Shown: positions 46,591 to 56,316 of the stretch, one piece after another
How the letters are laid out: every line of letters starts with the position of its first letter
Numbering within the stretch: the first letter of the stretch is position 1
Origin: CAWDCV01 sp963728125
GTDB lineage: Bacteria > Actinomycetota > Actinomycetes > CAWDCV01
Length of the DNA stretch: 64,000 nucleotides
Direction: 5' to 3'
Assembly: GCA_963728125.1 (NCBI GenBank)
Contig: CAVSIZ010000019.1
Coordinates: 310,001-374,000 of the forward strand
The notes under the pieces: generated by a model
The model's input: only the letters and a program-made list of their open reading frames with translations
Told to the model about the DNA's origin: nothing
Databases searched by the model: none
Position numbers and translations under genes: made by a program

Positions 46591-46647
46591 GAACTGGTTC
46601 CTCGGGTACGCGAATGTTGCGCATGGCGTGACACGCGGAATCAGTTC
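46591..46647. repeat. dispersed palindromic element, copy 5
   Basis: GAACTGGTTCCTCGGGTACG on the left and GACACGCGGAATCAGTTC on the right. One transition (GGAATCAG) is the main change from the consensus. It is between the converging lhgO and SDR genes. Confidence 0.75.
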
Positions 46648-46677
46648 ATGCGGCTGGACGCTGTGCACCCGGTCGCT

Positions 46678-47478
46678 CTAGTTGGCACCGCCAGGTTCCT
46701 GCAGTTTTGCCGCTGCCGCCGCCTTCGCGGAGTCCGGCGTGACCGCGCCCAGCTTCGCCTGCACCTTGTTCTTGAAGGAGCCCGCGACGACTTTCTCGTC
46801 GCCGGCCATCAGGGCTTTGAAGCCCTGCTCCGCCACCTGGGCCGGATCATCCTTGGACCCGGCACCGGCCTTGGTGTCCTCCATGTCGGCCCGCTCGAAG
46901 AACTCGGTGTCGGTCACGCCGGGCATGAGCGCGGTCACCGTGACGCCGGTGTCCTTGAGCTCGTAGCGAATCGCTTCGGCGAACGACTGAACGAATGACT
47001 TCGACGCGTTGTACACGGCGTGGTACGGGCCTGGCATCGTCGACGCGATCGACGAGGTGAACAGCACTCGACCCTCGCCCCGGCGGACCATGTCCGGCAG
47101 CACGCGCTTGGCTAGGTGCACGATCGACTTCACGTTCAGATCGATGACCTGCAGCTCGTCCTGCAGTTCCGTCCCGCCGACGAATCCGCCGCCCGCGCCG
47201 ACACCCGCGTTCAGCGCGATCGCGTCGACCGGCCGACCGGCTGCGCTCACCAGCGTGTACAGGTGCTCCACACCGTCGTACGTCGCGAGGTCGATTTGGC
47301 TGCCCTGTACGGCCACGCCGTACGACTCGAGCTCGGTCGCCGCGCCGTTGATCGCCTCGTCTTCTGCCACGACCAGCAAGTCGAACCCGTTCTTCGCGAA
47401 CTGCTTGGCGAGTTCGAGACCGATGCCACTCGATGCGCCGGTGACGACGGCCAACGGCCGGGCGTCTGTCTGAGTCAT
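46678..47478 (-). CDS. SDR-family NAD(P)-dependent oxidoreductase
   Basis: 266 residues. VVTGASSGIGLELAKQFAKN, ALNAGVGAGGGFV, VLFTSSIASTMPGPYHAVYN with YNASK as catalytic motif. The C-terminus includes VVAGSFKNKVQAKLGAVTPD, seen in a subgroup of short-chain dehydrogenases of unknown substrate. No operon partner. The start ATG has AAAGCG upstream only. Confidence 0.87.
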   Translation of the reverse strand: MTQTDARPLAVVTGASSGIGLELAKQFAKNGFDLLVVAEDEAINGAATELESYGVAVQGSQIDLATYDGVEHLYTLVSAAGRPVDAIALNAGVGAGGGFVGGTELQDELQVIDLNVKSIVHLAKRVLPDMVRRGEGRVLFTSSIASTMPGPYHAVYNASKSFVQSFAEAIRYELKDTGVTVTALMPGVTDTEFFERADMEDTKAGAGSKDDPAQVAEQGFKALMAGDEKVVAGSFKNKVQAKLGAVTPDSAKAAAAAKLQEPGGAN

Positions 47479-47568
47479 GGAAAGCGCTCCTCAGTGGTGC
47501 GGGGATAGGGCGCCACAGCCCTTCCCACTGAGCAGGCAGTCATGCCTTCCCCATTACGCTCGACCGTC

Positions 47569-48852
47569 GTGAGAGTGCTCGTCATCGGTCGCGGGGCCCG
47601 TGAGCACGCGCTCGTTCTTGCGCTGAGCCGCGACGATGCCGTCACGCAGTTGTCCTGCTCGCCGGGCAACGCCGGGACCGACCTGCTCGCCGACAATCCC
47701 GTACCCGACCTGAACACGACCGACCCCGCGCAGGTCGCGGCTCTGGCCGAGCAGCTCCGCAGCGACCTCGTGGTCATCGGCCCGGAGGACCCCCTGGTCG
47801 CGGGCGTCGCGGATGCTCTACGCGAGCGTGGCATCGCCTGCTTCGGCCCGTCGGCGGCGGCTGCGCGGATCGAGGGATCCAAGGCGTACGCCAAGGAGGT
47901 CATGGCGGCGGCCGGAGTGCCGACGGCGCTCGCGCACGTCTGCGACACCCCGCTCGAGATCGCCATCGCCCTCGACGCGTTCGGCGCGCCGTACGTCGTC
48001 AAGGAGGACGGACTCGCGGCCGGCAAGGGCGTTCTGGTCACGTCTGACCGGGACGCTGCCGTCGCGCACGCGGAGCGCTGCCGCCGCGTGGTGATCGAGG
48101 AGTTCCTCGACGGACCCGAGGTGTCCCTGTTCGGCGTGACCGACGGGACGACGGTGGTTGCGCTGCTGCCGGCTCAGGACTTCAAGCGCGCCTTCGACGG
48201 TGACGAGGGGCCGAACACCGGCGGCATGGGGGCGTATGCTCCGCTGCCCTGGGCGCCGCGGGATCTCGCCGCGTCCGTTACCCGGCTGGTCCTGCAGCCG
48301 ACTGTCGACGAGCTGCGCCGCCGTGGCACACCCTTCGTGGGTGCGCTGTACGCCGGACTCGCGCTGACACCCCGCGGCGCGCGCGTCGTGGAGTTCAACG
48401 CCCGGTTCGGAGACCCGGAGACGCAGGCTGTACTCGCCCTGCTGCAGACGCCGCTCAGCGCTGTCCTGTACGCCGCCGCGGTCGGGACGCTCGAGTCGCT
48501 GCCGCCGCTGCGCTGGCGCGACGGTGCCGCCGTTGCCGTCGTCGTTGCCGCGGCGGGCTACCCCGAATCGCCTCGCACCGGCGACGTTCTCGACGGCATC
48601 GACGAGGCCGCGGAGATATCCGACGCCTACGTGCTGCATGCCGGCACCCGTCGTGACGCGGACGGCCGGCTTGCCAGCTCCGGTGGGCGGGTGCTGTCGA
48701 TCGTCGGCACCGGTCGCGATGTCGCTGAGGCCCGCGCACGCGCGTACGAGGCGGCCGCTTTGATCCGACTGGACGGCTCGCATATCCGTACCGACATCGC
48801 GCTGGCGGCCGAGCGCGGCGAGATTCGAGAGCCGGTTAGCCGACTGGCATGA
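47569..48852 (+). CDS. purD: phosphoribosylamine-glycine ligase
   Basis: About 427 residues from GTG 47569. RVLVIGRGAREHALVLALSR, then FGPSAAAARIEGSKAYAKEV, PYVVKEDGLAAGKGVLVTSD (ATP-grasp), GPNTGGMGAYAPLPW and FNARFGDPETQAVL. It makes glycinamide ribonucleotide from phosphoribosylamine, glycine and ATP. The usual G-S-G in the first loop is G-R-G here. It overlaps the start region upstream of the UvrA-like gene. Confidence 0.95.
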   Translation: MRVLVIGRGAREHALVLALSRDDAVTQLSCSPGNAGTDLLADNPVPDLNTTDPAQVAALAEQLRSDLVVIGPEDPLVAGVADALRERGIACFGPSAAAARIEGSKAYAKEVMAAAGVPTALAHVCDTPLEIAIALDAFGAPYVVKEDGLAAGKGVLVTSDRDAAVAHAERCRRVVIEEFLDGPEVSLFGVTDGTTVVALLPAQDFKRAFDGDEGPNTGGMGAYAPLPWAPRDLAASVTRLVLQPTVDELRRRGTPFVGALYAGLALTPRGARVVEFNARFGDPETQAVLALLQTPLSAVLYAAAVGTLESLPPLRWRDGAAVAVVVAAAGYPESPRTGDVLDGIDEAAEISDAYVLHAGTRRDADGRLASSGGRVLSIVGTGRDVAEARARAYEAAALIRLDGSHIRTDIALAAERGEIREPVSRLA

Positions 48853-48926
48853 CCGATCAGGAATCGAGAAGCACAGGGTTGCTCGAAGCTGGTTCTATCG
48901 AAGCAGCCGCAACAGATGGAGAAGCG

Positions 48927-51317
48927 ATGAGCACGGCCACAAGGACAGACGCCAAGTCGCCTGAGCTGCAGGCTGCTGACAGTCACGACCTGATCCGCGT
49001 GCAAGGCGCGCGCGAGAACAACCTCAAGGACGTCAGCGTCGAGCTGCCGAAGCGGCGGCTGACGGTGTTCACCGGCGTCTCCGGCTCGGGCAAGAGCTCG
49101 CTGGTCTTCGACACGATCGCCGCGGAATCGCAGCGGATGATCAACGAGACCTACAGCGCGTTCGTGCAGGGCTTCATGCCGTCGCTGTCACGGCCCGAGG
49201 TCGATTTCCTCGATGGCCTGACCACCGCGATCATCGTCGACCAGGAGCGGATGGGCTCCAACCCGCGCTCCACAGTCGGCACCGCCACCGACGCGAACGC
49301 GATGCTGCGGATCCTGTACAGCCGGCTCGGAAAGCCCAACATCGGGCCACCCACGGCGTTCTCATTCAACGTCCCCACGCGCACGGCGAGCGGGGTCATG
49401 AGCACCGAGAAGGGCGACCGGGTCGAGAAGAACGTGGTGCGCAACGCGGTCTACCTCGGCGGTATGTGCTCCCGGTGTGAGGGCATGGGCAGCGTCAGCG
49501 ACATCGACCGGACGGCCCTGTACGACGAGTCCAAGGCACTCAATGAGGGAGCCCTGACCGTGCCGGGCTACTCGATGGACGGCTGGTACGGCCGGCTCTT
49601 CGAGGGCGTAGGGCTGCCCATGGACAAGCCGATCGCGAAGTTCACCAAGAAACAGCTCGACACGATGCTCTATGCCGAGCCGACCAAGATCAAAGTCGAG
49701 GGGATCAACCTCACCTTCGAGGGCATCATCCCGAAGATCCAGAAGTCGATGCTGTCCAAGGACGTCGACTCGATGCAGCCGCACGTACGCCGTTTCGTCG
49801 AGCGGGCGGTGACGTTCCAGCTCTGTCCCGAATGCGACGGCACTCGACTCAGCCCTGAGGCGCGGTCGTCGAAGATCAAGGGCAAGAACATCGCCGACCT
49901 CTGCGCGATGCAGATCAGCGACCTCGCCGACTGGATCCGCGACCTCGAGGAACCTTCAGTGGCGCCGCTGCTCGCGGGGCTGCAGCATCTGCTCGACTCG
50001 TTTGCCGAGATCGGGCTGGGCTACCTCTCTCTCGAGCGGCCGACGGGAACGCTGTCCGGGGGAGAGGCACAGCGCACCAAGATGATCCGCCATCTTGGGT
50101 CATCGCTCACCGACGTGACCTATGTGTTCGACGAGCCCACGATCGGGTTGCACCCCCACGACATCGAGCGGATGAACGACCTGCTGCTGCAGCTGCGGGA
50201 CAAGGGCAACACCGTGCTCGTCGTGGAGCACAAGCCCGAGATGATCGCGATCGCCGACCACGTCGTCGATCTCGGCCCCGGCGCAGGCACCGCCGGTGGA
50301 GAAGTGGTCTTCGAAGGCACCGTGGCGGGCCTGCGAAAAAGTGACACGATCACCGGTCGCCACCTCGATGACCGGGCAACCCTCAAGGACTCGGTGCGGT
50401 CGTCGGCGGGCACGCTGGACGTGCGCGGCGCCTCAACGCACAACCTCCAAGACGTGGACGTCGACATCCCGCTCGGGATGCTCTGCGTGGTCACCGGCGT
50501 CGCCGGCTCCGGCAAGAGCTCGCTCATCCACGGCTCGGTCGCCGGCCGCGACGGCGTGGTAGTGATCGACCAGGGAGCGATCCGTGGGTCACGACGAAGC
50601 AATCCGGCGACGTACACCGGGCTGCTCGAGCCGATCCGCAAGGCGTTCGCCAAGGCCAACGGCGTGAAGCCAGCACTCTTCAGCTCCAACTCCGAAGGTG
50701 CCTGCCCCACCTGCAACGGTGCCGGCGTCATCTACACCGATCTGGGCGTGATGGCCACCGTCGAGTCCGTCTGCGAGGACTGTGAGGGCAAACGGTTCCA
50801 GGCGTCGGTGCTGAAGTACACCCTCGGCGGTCGCAACATCACCGAGGTGCTCGCGATGTCGGTAACCGAGGCCGAGGAGTTCTTCGACGATGGCGAGGCA
50901 CGTACGCCGGCCGCCCACGCGATCCTCGAGCGGCTGGACGACGTCGGACTCGGCTACCTCAGTCTGGGTCAGCCCCTCACCACGCTGTCCGGCGGTGAGC
51001 GGCAGCGGCTGAAGCTGGCCAGCCAGATGGGCGAGAAGGGCGAGGTCTACATCCTCGACGAGCCGACCAGTGGCCTCCACCTCGCCGACGTCGAGCAGCT
51101 GCTCGGCCTGCTCGACCGGCTCGTCGATTCCGGCAAGTCGGTGATCGTTATCGAGCATCACCAGGCGGTGATGGCCCACGCCGACTGGATCATCGACCTC
51201 GGTCCTGGCGCCGGCCACGACGGCGGCCGGATCGTCTTCGAGGGCGCGCCGGCCGACCTCGTCGCCGACCAATCCACCCTCACCGGCGAGCACCTCGCGG
51301 CCTACGTCGGCCGCTGA
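48927..51317 (+). CDS. UvrA-like excinuclease ABC ATPase (short form)
   Basis: About 796 residues if ATG 48927 (GGAGAAGCG upstream) is the start; ATG 48849 overlapping purD is a possible alternative adding 26 residues without homology. Two ABC modules: FTGVSGSGKSSLVFDTIAAE and VTGVAGSGKSSLIHGSVAGR, each with LSGGE signatures (GTLSGGEAQRTKMIRHLGSS, TTLSGGERQRLKLASQMGEK). Cysteine pairs CSRCEGMG, CPECDGTR and CPTCNGAG are the zinc sites. It is shorter than UvrA (~950) and resembles UvrA2/drug-resistance members. Repair or self-resistance is possible. The DUF1801 gene follows after 33 nt. Confidence 0.9.
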   Translation: MSTATRTDAKSPELQAADSHDLIRVQGARENNLKDVSVELPKRRLTVFTGVSGSGKSSLVFDTIAAESQRMINETYSAFVQGFMPSLSRPEVDFLDGLTTAIIVDQERMGSNPRSTVGTATDANAMLRILYSRLGKPNIGPPTAFSFNVPTRTASGVMSTEKGDRVEKNVVRNAVYLGGMCSRCEGMGSVSDIDRTALYDESKALNEGALTVPGYSMDGWYGRLFEGVGLPMDKPIAKFTKKQLDTMLYAEPTKIKVEGINLTFEGIIPKIQKSMLSKDVDSMQPHVRRFVERAVTFQLCPECDGTRLSPEARSSKIKGKNIADLCAMQISDLADWIRDLEEPSVAPLLAGLQHLLDSFAEIGLGYLSLERPTGTLSGGEAQRTKMIRHLGSSLTDVTYVFDEPTIGLHPHDIERMNDLLLQLRDKGNTVLVVEHKPEMIAIADHVVDLGPGAGTAGGEVVFEGTVAGLRKSDTITGRHLDDRATLKDSVRSSAGTLDVRGASTHNLQDVDVDIPLGMLCVVTGVAGSGKSSLIHGSVAGRDGVVVIDQGAIRGSRRSNPATYTGLLEPIRKAFAKANGVKPALFSSNSEGACPTCNGAGVIYTDLGVMATVESVCEDCEGKRFQASVLKYTLGGRNITEVLAMSVTEAEEFFDDGEARTPAAHAILERLDDVGLGYLSLGQPLTTLSGGERQRLKLASQMGEKGEVYILDEPTSGLHLADVEQLLGLLDRLVDSGKSVIVIEHHQAVMAHADWIIDLGPGAGHDGGRIVFEGAPADLVADQSTLTGEHLAAYVGR

Positions 51318-51350
51318 ATGGACGCAACCCAGCCTCGACAGGAGTAATCG

Positions 51351-51794
51351 ATGAGTGCGACGAAGAAGTCCACCGGGCTGTCGGCGGAGGAACGCTCCGC
51401 GTTGAAGGAGCGCGCCCAAGAGCTAAAGACCGAGGAGCGGCGCGGCTCAAAATCGCGAAAGGCCGACGGCGAGAGCGACGTACTCGCGAAGATCGCCGAG
51501 ATGCCGGACGCGGATCGGGAGATCGCGGAGCGGCTGCATGAGATCGTCACGGCCAGCGCGCCCAACCTTTCTCCGAAGACCTGGTACGGCATGCCCGGAT
51601 ACGCCAAGGACGGCAAGGTTGTCGTCTTCTTTCAGAGCGCGGACAAGTTCTCATCGAGGTACGCGACGCTCGGCTTCAACGACAATGCGCAGCTCGACAA
51701 AGGCGCCATGTGGCCGACGGCCTTCGCAGTGACGAAGCTGACCGCCGCCGTGGAGAAAGAAATCGCCGCGCTCGTGAAGAAGGCAGCGGGCTAA
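51351..51794 (+). CDS. DUF1801 (YdhG-like) protein
   Basis: 147 residues. The N-terminal ~45 are charged (MSATKKSTGLSAEERSALKE), and the C-terminal has NLSPKTWYGMPGYAKDGKVV then VFFQSADKFSSRYATLGF. The same DUF1801 fold as the gene at 22531. Linked to the UvrA-like gene at a 33-nt gap. Role unknown. Confidence 0.85.
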   Translation: MSATKKSTGLSAEERSALKERAQELKTEERRGSKSRKADGESDVLAKIAEMPDADREIAERLHEIVTASAPNLSPKTWYGMPGYAKDGKVVVFFQSADKFSSRYATLGFNDNAQLDKGAMWPTAFAVTKLTAAVEKEIAALVKKAAG

Positions 51795-51804
51795 GCCTGG
51801 CTGC

Positions 51805-52563
51805 TTACCTTTCCAGGGGGACGTAGAGATCGCTCACGCCGAGGAGTTCGGCGCATTCGCGCAACGTGAGCTCGAACATGGGCGTGGTATCGGTCAGCGC
51901 CCAGTGCAGTTGCCCGGACACCTCGAGTGCCACGCAGCCGTACAACCGGGTCCAGCACTGGACGAAACGGACGAGCACCGTCGGCGGCAGCTCGTCCTTG
52001 CCCGCGCCGAGATGCTGCTCTTCTAGAGCAAGCACCGCCGCTAGCAGCTCGGCATCGACCTCGTCGACCGCCGGAACCGGCAGCTGGCCAGTGATCACGA
52101 GCTGCCCGAACAGCTCGGCAAAGACTCTGCCCATGCGCTGACCGGCGGCCTCGAGGTCGCTGCAGGGCTGTTCCCAGATGGCCTGCATCGGATTGGCGAA
52201 GACCAGGCCGAACTCAATCGGATGATCCAGCGCCCAGCTACGGAACCGGCGAGAGACCTCGCGCAGCCGATCAGCGGCCCCGGGGGACGGGGACTGGTCG
52301 CGGGCGGCTTCGAGAGCAGCGGTGAGGTCGTCGTGAATGTCGACGCTGAGCTGGCGCATCAGCTCCTCGTGGCTGTCGACGTAGCGATACAGCGCAGCGG
52401 GAGTGAGGCCCATCTGGCGGGCGACCGCTCGCAGGCTGACCGCCGCCTCACCGCCCTCGATGAGCAGCCGGCGGGCCTCGCCACGGATCTCGGCCATGGT
52501 GGCCGCCCGCTGCCGCTCGCGTCGGGAAGGCGCGACCGACCCGGCCGCTACCTGAGCTGTCAC
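51805..52563 (-). CDS. TetR family regulator (WHG-type C-terminus)
   Basis: About 252 residues from GTG 52563, which has GGAGGAGG upstream; a start at 52626 would add 21 residues. The HTH reads ARRLLIEGGEAAVSLRAVAR then QMGLTPAALYRYVDSHEELM. The C-terminal region with FRSWALDHPIEFGLVFANPM is the WHG ligand domain. Divergent from the MMPL gene, so it probably represses that transporter. Confidence 0.9.
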   Translation of the reverse strand: MTAQVAAGSVAPSRRERQRAATMAEIRGEARRLLIEGGEAAVSLRAVARQMGLTPAALYRYVDSHEELMRQLSVDIHDDLTAALEAARDQSPSPGAADRLREVSRRFRSWALDHPIEFGLVFANPMQAIWEQPCSDLEAAGQRMGRVFAELFGQLVITGQLPVPAVDEVDAELLAAVLALEEQHLGAGKDELPPTVLVRFVQCWTRLYGCVALEVSGQLHWALTDTTPMFELTLRECAELLGVSDLYVPLER

Positions 52564-52717
52564 GAAGCCACCTCCTCCGTCGTCGCTCTGACGGACAGGA
52601 AAACTCTGCGTTACGGGTATTGACAATAGTTAACACCAGTAGCAGTCTGCTGGCTAGCGTACACAGTGTTCACAAGAGTCAGCACTAGTCACTCGTCTCC
52701 GATATGAGGACACCGCG
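52564..52717. promoter_or_regulatory. divergent control region for tetR and mmpL
   Basis: 154 bp. AACAC (near 52634) and GTGTT (near 52667) half-sites face each other ~30 bp apart. Inside are CCAG/CTGG and AGTG/CACT inverted pairs. It contains no gene. Most likely holds both promoters and the TetR operators; exact sites cannot be fixed. Confidence 0.45.
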
Positions 52718-54907
52718 ATGAGTATCTCCACCGAAACACGGCTCCTCCCGGCCCCCCCGCCGGAGTCGTCCGGGACCGATCGGTTGGGACGGCGCTTCCT
52801 GCGGTGGCGCTGGCCGATCATCGGCGCAGCGGTGCTCTTCCTCGCGGTCAGCATCGTCTGGGGTTCCGGCGTCTTCGGCCGGCTCAGTGGGGGCGGCTTC
52901 GATACGCCGAACAGCGAGTCCGCGCAGGCGGCGGAGCGGATCGAGGGCAGCTTCGGTCGGCAGGACGCCGACGTCGCGATCGTGTACGCCTCCGACACGC
53001 TCACGGTCGACGATCCGGCGTTCCGTACCGAGGTCGAGCAGACCCTGGCGGCTGTACCCGCGCAGGATCTCTCGCAGGTGACCACCGTGTGGACCGAGGG
53101 CGGTTCCCCCGCCCTGGTCTCAGAGGACGGCCGGCAGACGCTCGTGCTCCTCCAGCTCGCGGCCGACGATGAGGAGAGTCGCCAGGATCTATACGAGGGG
53201 ATTGCCGACTCTCTCGTCGCCGACAACCTGGAGACCTACCGCGGCGGCGCGGTTCCCACCTTCCTCGACGTCAACGAGCAGATCGAGCAGGACCTTGCGC
53301 GCGCGGAGACGCTGTCAGCGCCAATCCTGCTCGTGCTGCTGGTCTTGGTGTTTGGCAGCCTTGCCGCGGCGAGCCTGCCACTCGCGATCGGGCTGATCGC
53401 GATCCTGGGTGCGTTCACAACGCTGAACGTGATCTCGCAGTTCACCGACGTCAGCGTCTACTCGATCAACATCGTGATCATGCTCGGCCTCGGGCTCGCG
53501 ATCGACTACGCGCTGTTCATCGTCAGCCGATTCCGCGAGGAAATGCGGGCGCTCGGCAACACCCGGGACGTGGTGCCCGCGGCGCTCGGCCGCACGATGG
53601 TCACGGCGGGCCGGACCGTGCTGGTCTCGGGCGTGATCGTTGCGGTCTCGCTCGCTTCGCTGCTGTTCTTCAGCCAGGGCTTCCTGCAGTCGATGGGGTA
53701 CGGCGCCATCGCCGCCGTCCTCGTCGCCCTCATTGCTGCGCTGACCGTCCTGCCTGCCTTGCTTGCGCTGCTCGGTCCTCGGGTCGACGCGCTGCGGATC
53801 CGTCGGCGGCGCCGTACCTCGTCGGATGAGGCGGGGGAGGAGAACGGGGTGTGGGCCCGGTTAGCCCGCGCGGTCATGCGGCGTCCCGGGATCATCGCGG
53901 CCAGCACTACGGCGCTCCTGATCGTCCTCGCGCTGCCATTCCTCAACATCGCCTGGGGTGGCGTCGACTACCGCGTGCTGCCGGAAGGCACAGAGAGCCG
54001 CATCGCGGGCGAACGCATCAGCACCGACTTCCCGCTCGCGTCAACGAGCAATCTCGACGTGGTCGTGACCGGCGTGTCCGGCGCCGACATCGAGCGCTAT
54101 GCGCAGCAGCTGGGCTCGCTCGACGGCGCCACGGGTGCTCGAGTTGTGGGAACGGCCGACGAGACCACGCTGGTCTCGGTAGGGCTCCCCGGTGACCCGT
54201 CGGCGGAGCCGGCGCAGCAGCTGGTGGGTGCGGTTCGCGATGTGCCGGTGCCCGACGGCGCGGAGGTCCTGATCGGCGGCGCGGCCGCTGCGCAGGCGGA
54301 CACGCTGGCGTCGCTCGGCGAGCGGCTGCCCTGGGCCGCCGCCTTCGTGATCATCGTCACGATGGTGCTGCTGTTCCTCGCGTTCGGGTCGCTGCTGCTG
54401 CCGGTCAAGGCGGTGATCATGGCCGCGCTGTCCTTGTCCGCGATGTTCGGCGTCATCGTCTGGGTGTTCCAGGAGGGCAACCTCGCATCGTGGTTCGGCG
54501 TGACACCAACCGGGGCGATCGAGGCGACGCAGCCGGTGATCATGGTCGCGATCGCGTTCGGGTTGTCGATGGACTACGAGGTATTCCTGCTCTCGCGCAT
54601 CCGCGAGGAGTGGGACCGTACCCATGACAACACCCGGGCGGTTGCGATCGGGCTGCAGCGGACCGGGCGCATCATCACCAGCGCTGCACTGCTGCTGGTC
54701 GTGGTGATCGGTGCCTTCGCGACGAGCGGCATCAGCTTCATCACGATGATCGGCGTCGGCCTGGCGTTTGCGATCCTGCTCGACGCGACCGTGATTCGTG
54801 GCCTGCTCGTGCCCGCCACCATGCGACTGCTCGGCCGTGCCAACTGGTGGGCGCCGCGGCCGCTGCTGCGCGCATGGGAGCGCTTCGGGATCCGCGAACC
54901 GTCGTAG
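52718..54907 (+). CDS. MMPL/RND family transporter
   Basis: 729 residues with about twelve membrane helices in two repeats, each after a large soluble loop. Diagnostic: GLGLAIDYALFIVSRFREEM and AFGLSMDYEVFLLSRIREEW, the proton-relay Asp/Tyr motifs of MMPL proteins. These export lipids, drugs or siderophores through the inner membrane using the proton gradient. The substrate is unknown. Regulated probably by the divergent TetR gene. ATG 52718 has GAGGA upstream. Confidence 0.93.
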   Translation: MSISTETRLLPAPPPESSGTDRLGRRFLRWRWPIIGAAVLFLAVSIVWGSGVFGRLSGGGFDTPNSESAQAAERIEGSFGRQDADVAIVYASDTLTVDDPAFRTEVEQTLAAVPAQDLSQVTTVWTEGGSPALVSEDGRQTLVLLQLAADDEESRQDLYEGIADSLVADNLETYRGGAVPTFLDVNEQIEQDLARAETLSAPILLVLLVLVFGSLAAASLPLAIGLIAILGAFTTLNVISQFTDVSVYSINIVIMLGLGLAIDYALFIVSRFREEMRALGNTRDVVPAALGRTMVTAGRTVLVSGVIVAVSLASLLFFSQGFLQSMGYGAIAAVLVALIAALTVLPALLALLGPRVDALRIRRRRRTSSDEAGEENGVWARLARAVMRRPGIIAASTTALLIVLALPFLNIAWGGVDYRVLPEGTESRIAGERISTDFPLASTSNLDVVVTGVSGADIERYAQQLGSLDGATGARVVGTADETTLVSVGLPGDPSAEPAQQLVGAVRDVPVPDGAEVLIGGAAAAQADTLASLGERLPWAAAFVIIVTMVLLFLAFGSLLLPVKAVIMAALSLSAMFGVIVWVFQEGNLASWFGVTPTGAIEATQPVIMVAIAFGLSMDYEVFLLSRIREEWDRTHDNTRAVAIGLQRTGRIITSAALLLVVVIGAFATSGISFITMIGVGLAFAILLDATVIRGLLVPATMRLLGRANWWAPRPLLRAWERFGIREPS

Positions 54908-54915
54908 CTCGTCCT

Positions 54916-54962
54916 CCTGTCCGAACGCCGTCCGTCTGAAGACGCGACGGTGTTCGGACAGG
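54916..54962. terminator. 17-bp hairpin after mmpL, related to the 4339-4382 hairpin
   Basis: CCTGTCCGAACGCCGTC (54916-54932) and GACGGTGTTCGGACAGG (54946-54962) match at 16 of 17. It would terminate mmpL, 8 nt past the stop. The TGTCCGAA/TTCGGACA tips are the same as those near dnaK. Confidence 0.65.
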
Positions 54963-54983
54963 TCGGGCGCGACAATGGCGTCC

Positions 54984-56291
54984 ATGATCGAGCGCTACAC
55001 GCTGCCGGAGATGGGTGCCGTCTGGAGCGAGGCGCACAAGTACGAGCTGTGGTGCCGGGTCGAGACCCTCGTCCTGGAGGCGCACGCCGACGCCGATCGG
55101 GTGCCGCGCGACGCAGTCGAACCAGTCCGGCGGGCAAAGCCACCGACCCCGGAAGCCGTCGCTGAGATCGAAGCCACCACGCAGCACGATGTCATCGCGT
55201 TCCTCAGCGCCTGGGCCGACAACACCCAGCCTCGCGAGGCGGCGGCGTACGTGCACTTCGGCATGACGTCGTCGGACCTGCTCGACACCGCGCTCGCCTT
55301 GCAGCTCGTCGAGGCGACCGATCTCCTCCTCGCCCGCGGCACCGCGCTGGTTGCCGCCCTGCGCGACCACGCGCTCGCGCATCGCGACACCATCCGAGTC
55401 GGGCGCACGCACGGCATTCACGCCGAGCCCGATGTGTGGGGACACCGGGTCGCCGACTTCGCGTACGCGGCCGCCCGGTCGCGCGATCGCCTGCACCGGG
55501 CCAGGGACTCCGTCGCCGTCATGAAGCTGTCCGGAGCCGTCGGCACCTACTCCAACATCGACCCCGACGTCGAGCGCCGCGTCGCCAAGGCACTCGGCCT
55601 CACTCCGGCGCCGGTGTCGACCCAGGTCGTCATGCGCGACGGCATTGCCGAGTGGGTCAGTGCGATCGCTATCCATGCCACCCTCTGCGAGGCGATCGCG
55701 CTGGAGGTACGGCACGGGCAGCGCACCGAGGTGCGCGAGCTCGCGGAGCCGTTCGGCGTCGGGCAGAAGGGGTCGTCGGCCATGCCGCACAAGAAGAACC
55801 CCATCCTGTCCGAACGGATCGCCGGCCTCGCCCGCATCGTCCGCGCCCAGGTCGTGCCCGTCATGGAGGGCATCCCGCTCTGGCACGAACGCGACATCTC
55901 GCACTCCTCCGTCGAGCGGATCGCACTTCCCGACGCGAGCATCGGGCTCGACTACCTCCTGTGGCTCACCCACCGCCTGGTCACCGGCCTCGTCGTCGAC
56001 GTCGAGCGGATGCGCGCCAACCTCGACTCCACCGGCGGACTCGTCTACAGCTCGGCCGTCCTGCTGCACCTCGTGGAGGCCGGCCTGTCCCGGGAGCAGG
56101 CCTACGCACTGGTGCAAGGCGCCGCGCTGGATGCCTGGGAGGGTGGGCCCTCGTTCCGCGAGGGCCTGCGCCGGCGGGCGGAGAAGGAAGGAGTGGATCT
56201 CGACGAGGCGGCGCTGGACGAGGTGGCACGACCGGAGCGGTACGTCGAGCGGCTCGGCGACATGTTTGATCGCCTTACGCTGTTGATCTAG
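54984..56291 (+). CDS. purB: adenylosuccinate lyase
   Basis: 435 residues (MIERYTLPEMGAVWSEAHKY). Signature GQKGSSAMPHKKNPILSERI, plus GRTHGIHAEPDVWGHRVADF and HERDISHSSVERIALPDASI with the catalytic His and Ser. It releases fumarate from SAICAR and adenylosuccinate, thus serving two steps of purine synthesis. An ATG 9 nt upstream (54975) is an alternative start. Confidence 0.96.
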   Translation: MIERYTLPEMGAVWSEAHKYELWCRVETLVLEAHADADRVPRDAVEPVRRAKPPTPEAVAEIEATTQHDVIAFLSAWADNTQPREAAAYVHFGMTSSDLLDTALALQLVEATDLLLARGTALVAALRDHALAHRDTIRVGRTHGIHAEPDVWGHRVADFAYAAARSRDRLHRARDSVAVMKLSGAVGTYSNIDPDVERRVAKALGLTPAPVSTQVVMRDGIAEWVSAIAIHATLCEAIALEVRHGQRTEVRELAEPFGVGQKGSSAMPHKKNPILSERIAGLARIVRAQVVPVMEGIPLWHERDISHSSVERIALPDASIGLDYLLWLTHRLVTGLVVDVERMRANLDSTGGLVYSSAVLLHLVEAGLSREQAYALVQGAALDAWEGGPSFREGLRRRAEKEGVDLDEAALDEVARPERYVERLGDMFDRLTLLI

Positions 56292-56316
56292 GGCATTGAT
56301 GGGGTAGGCATCCACC

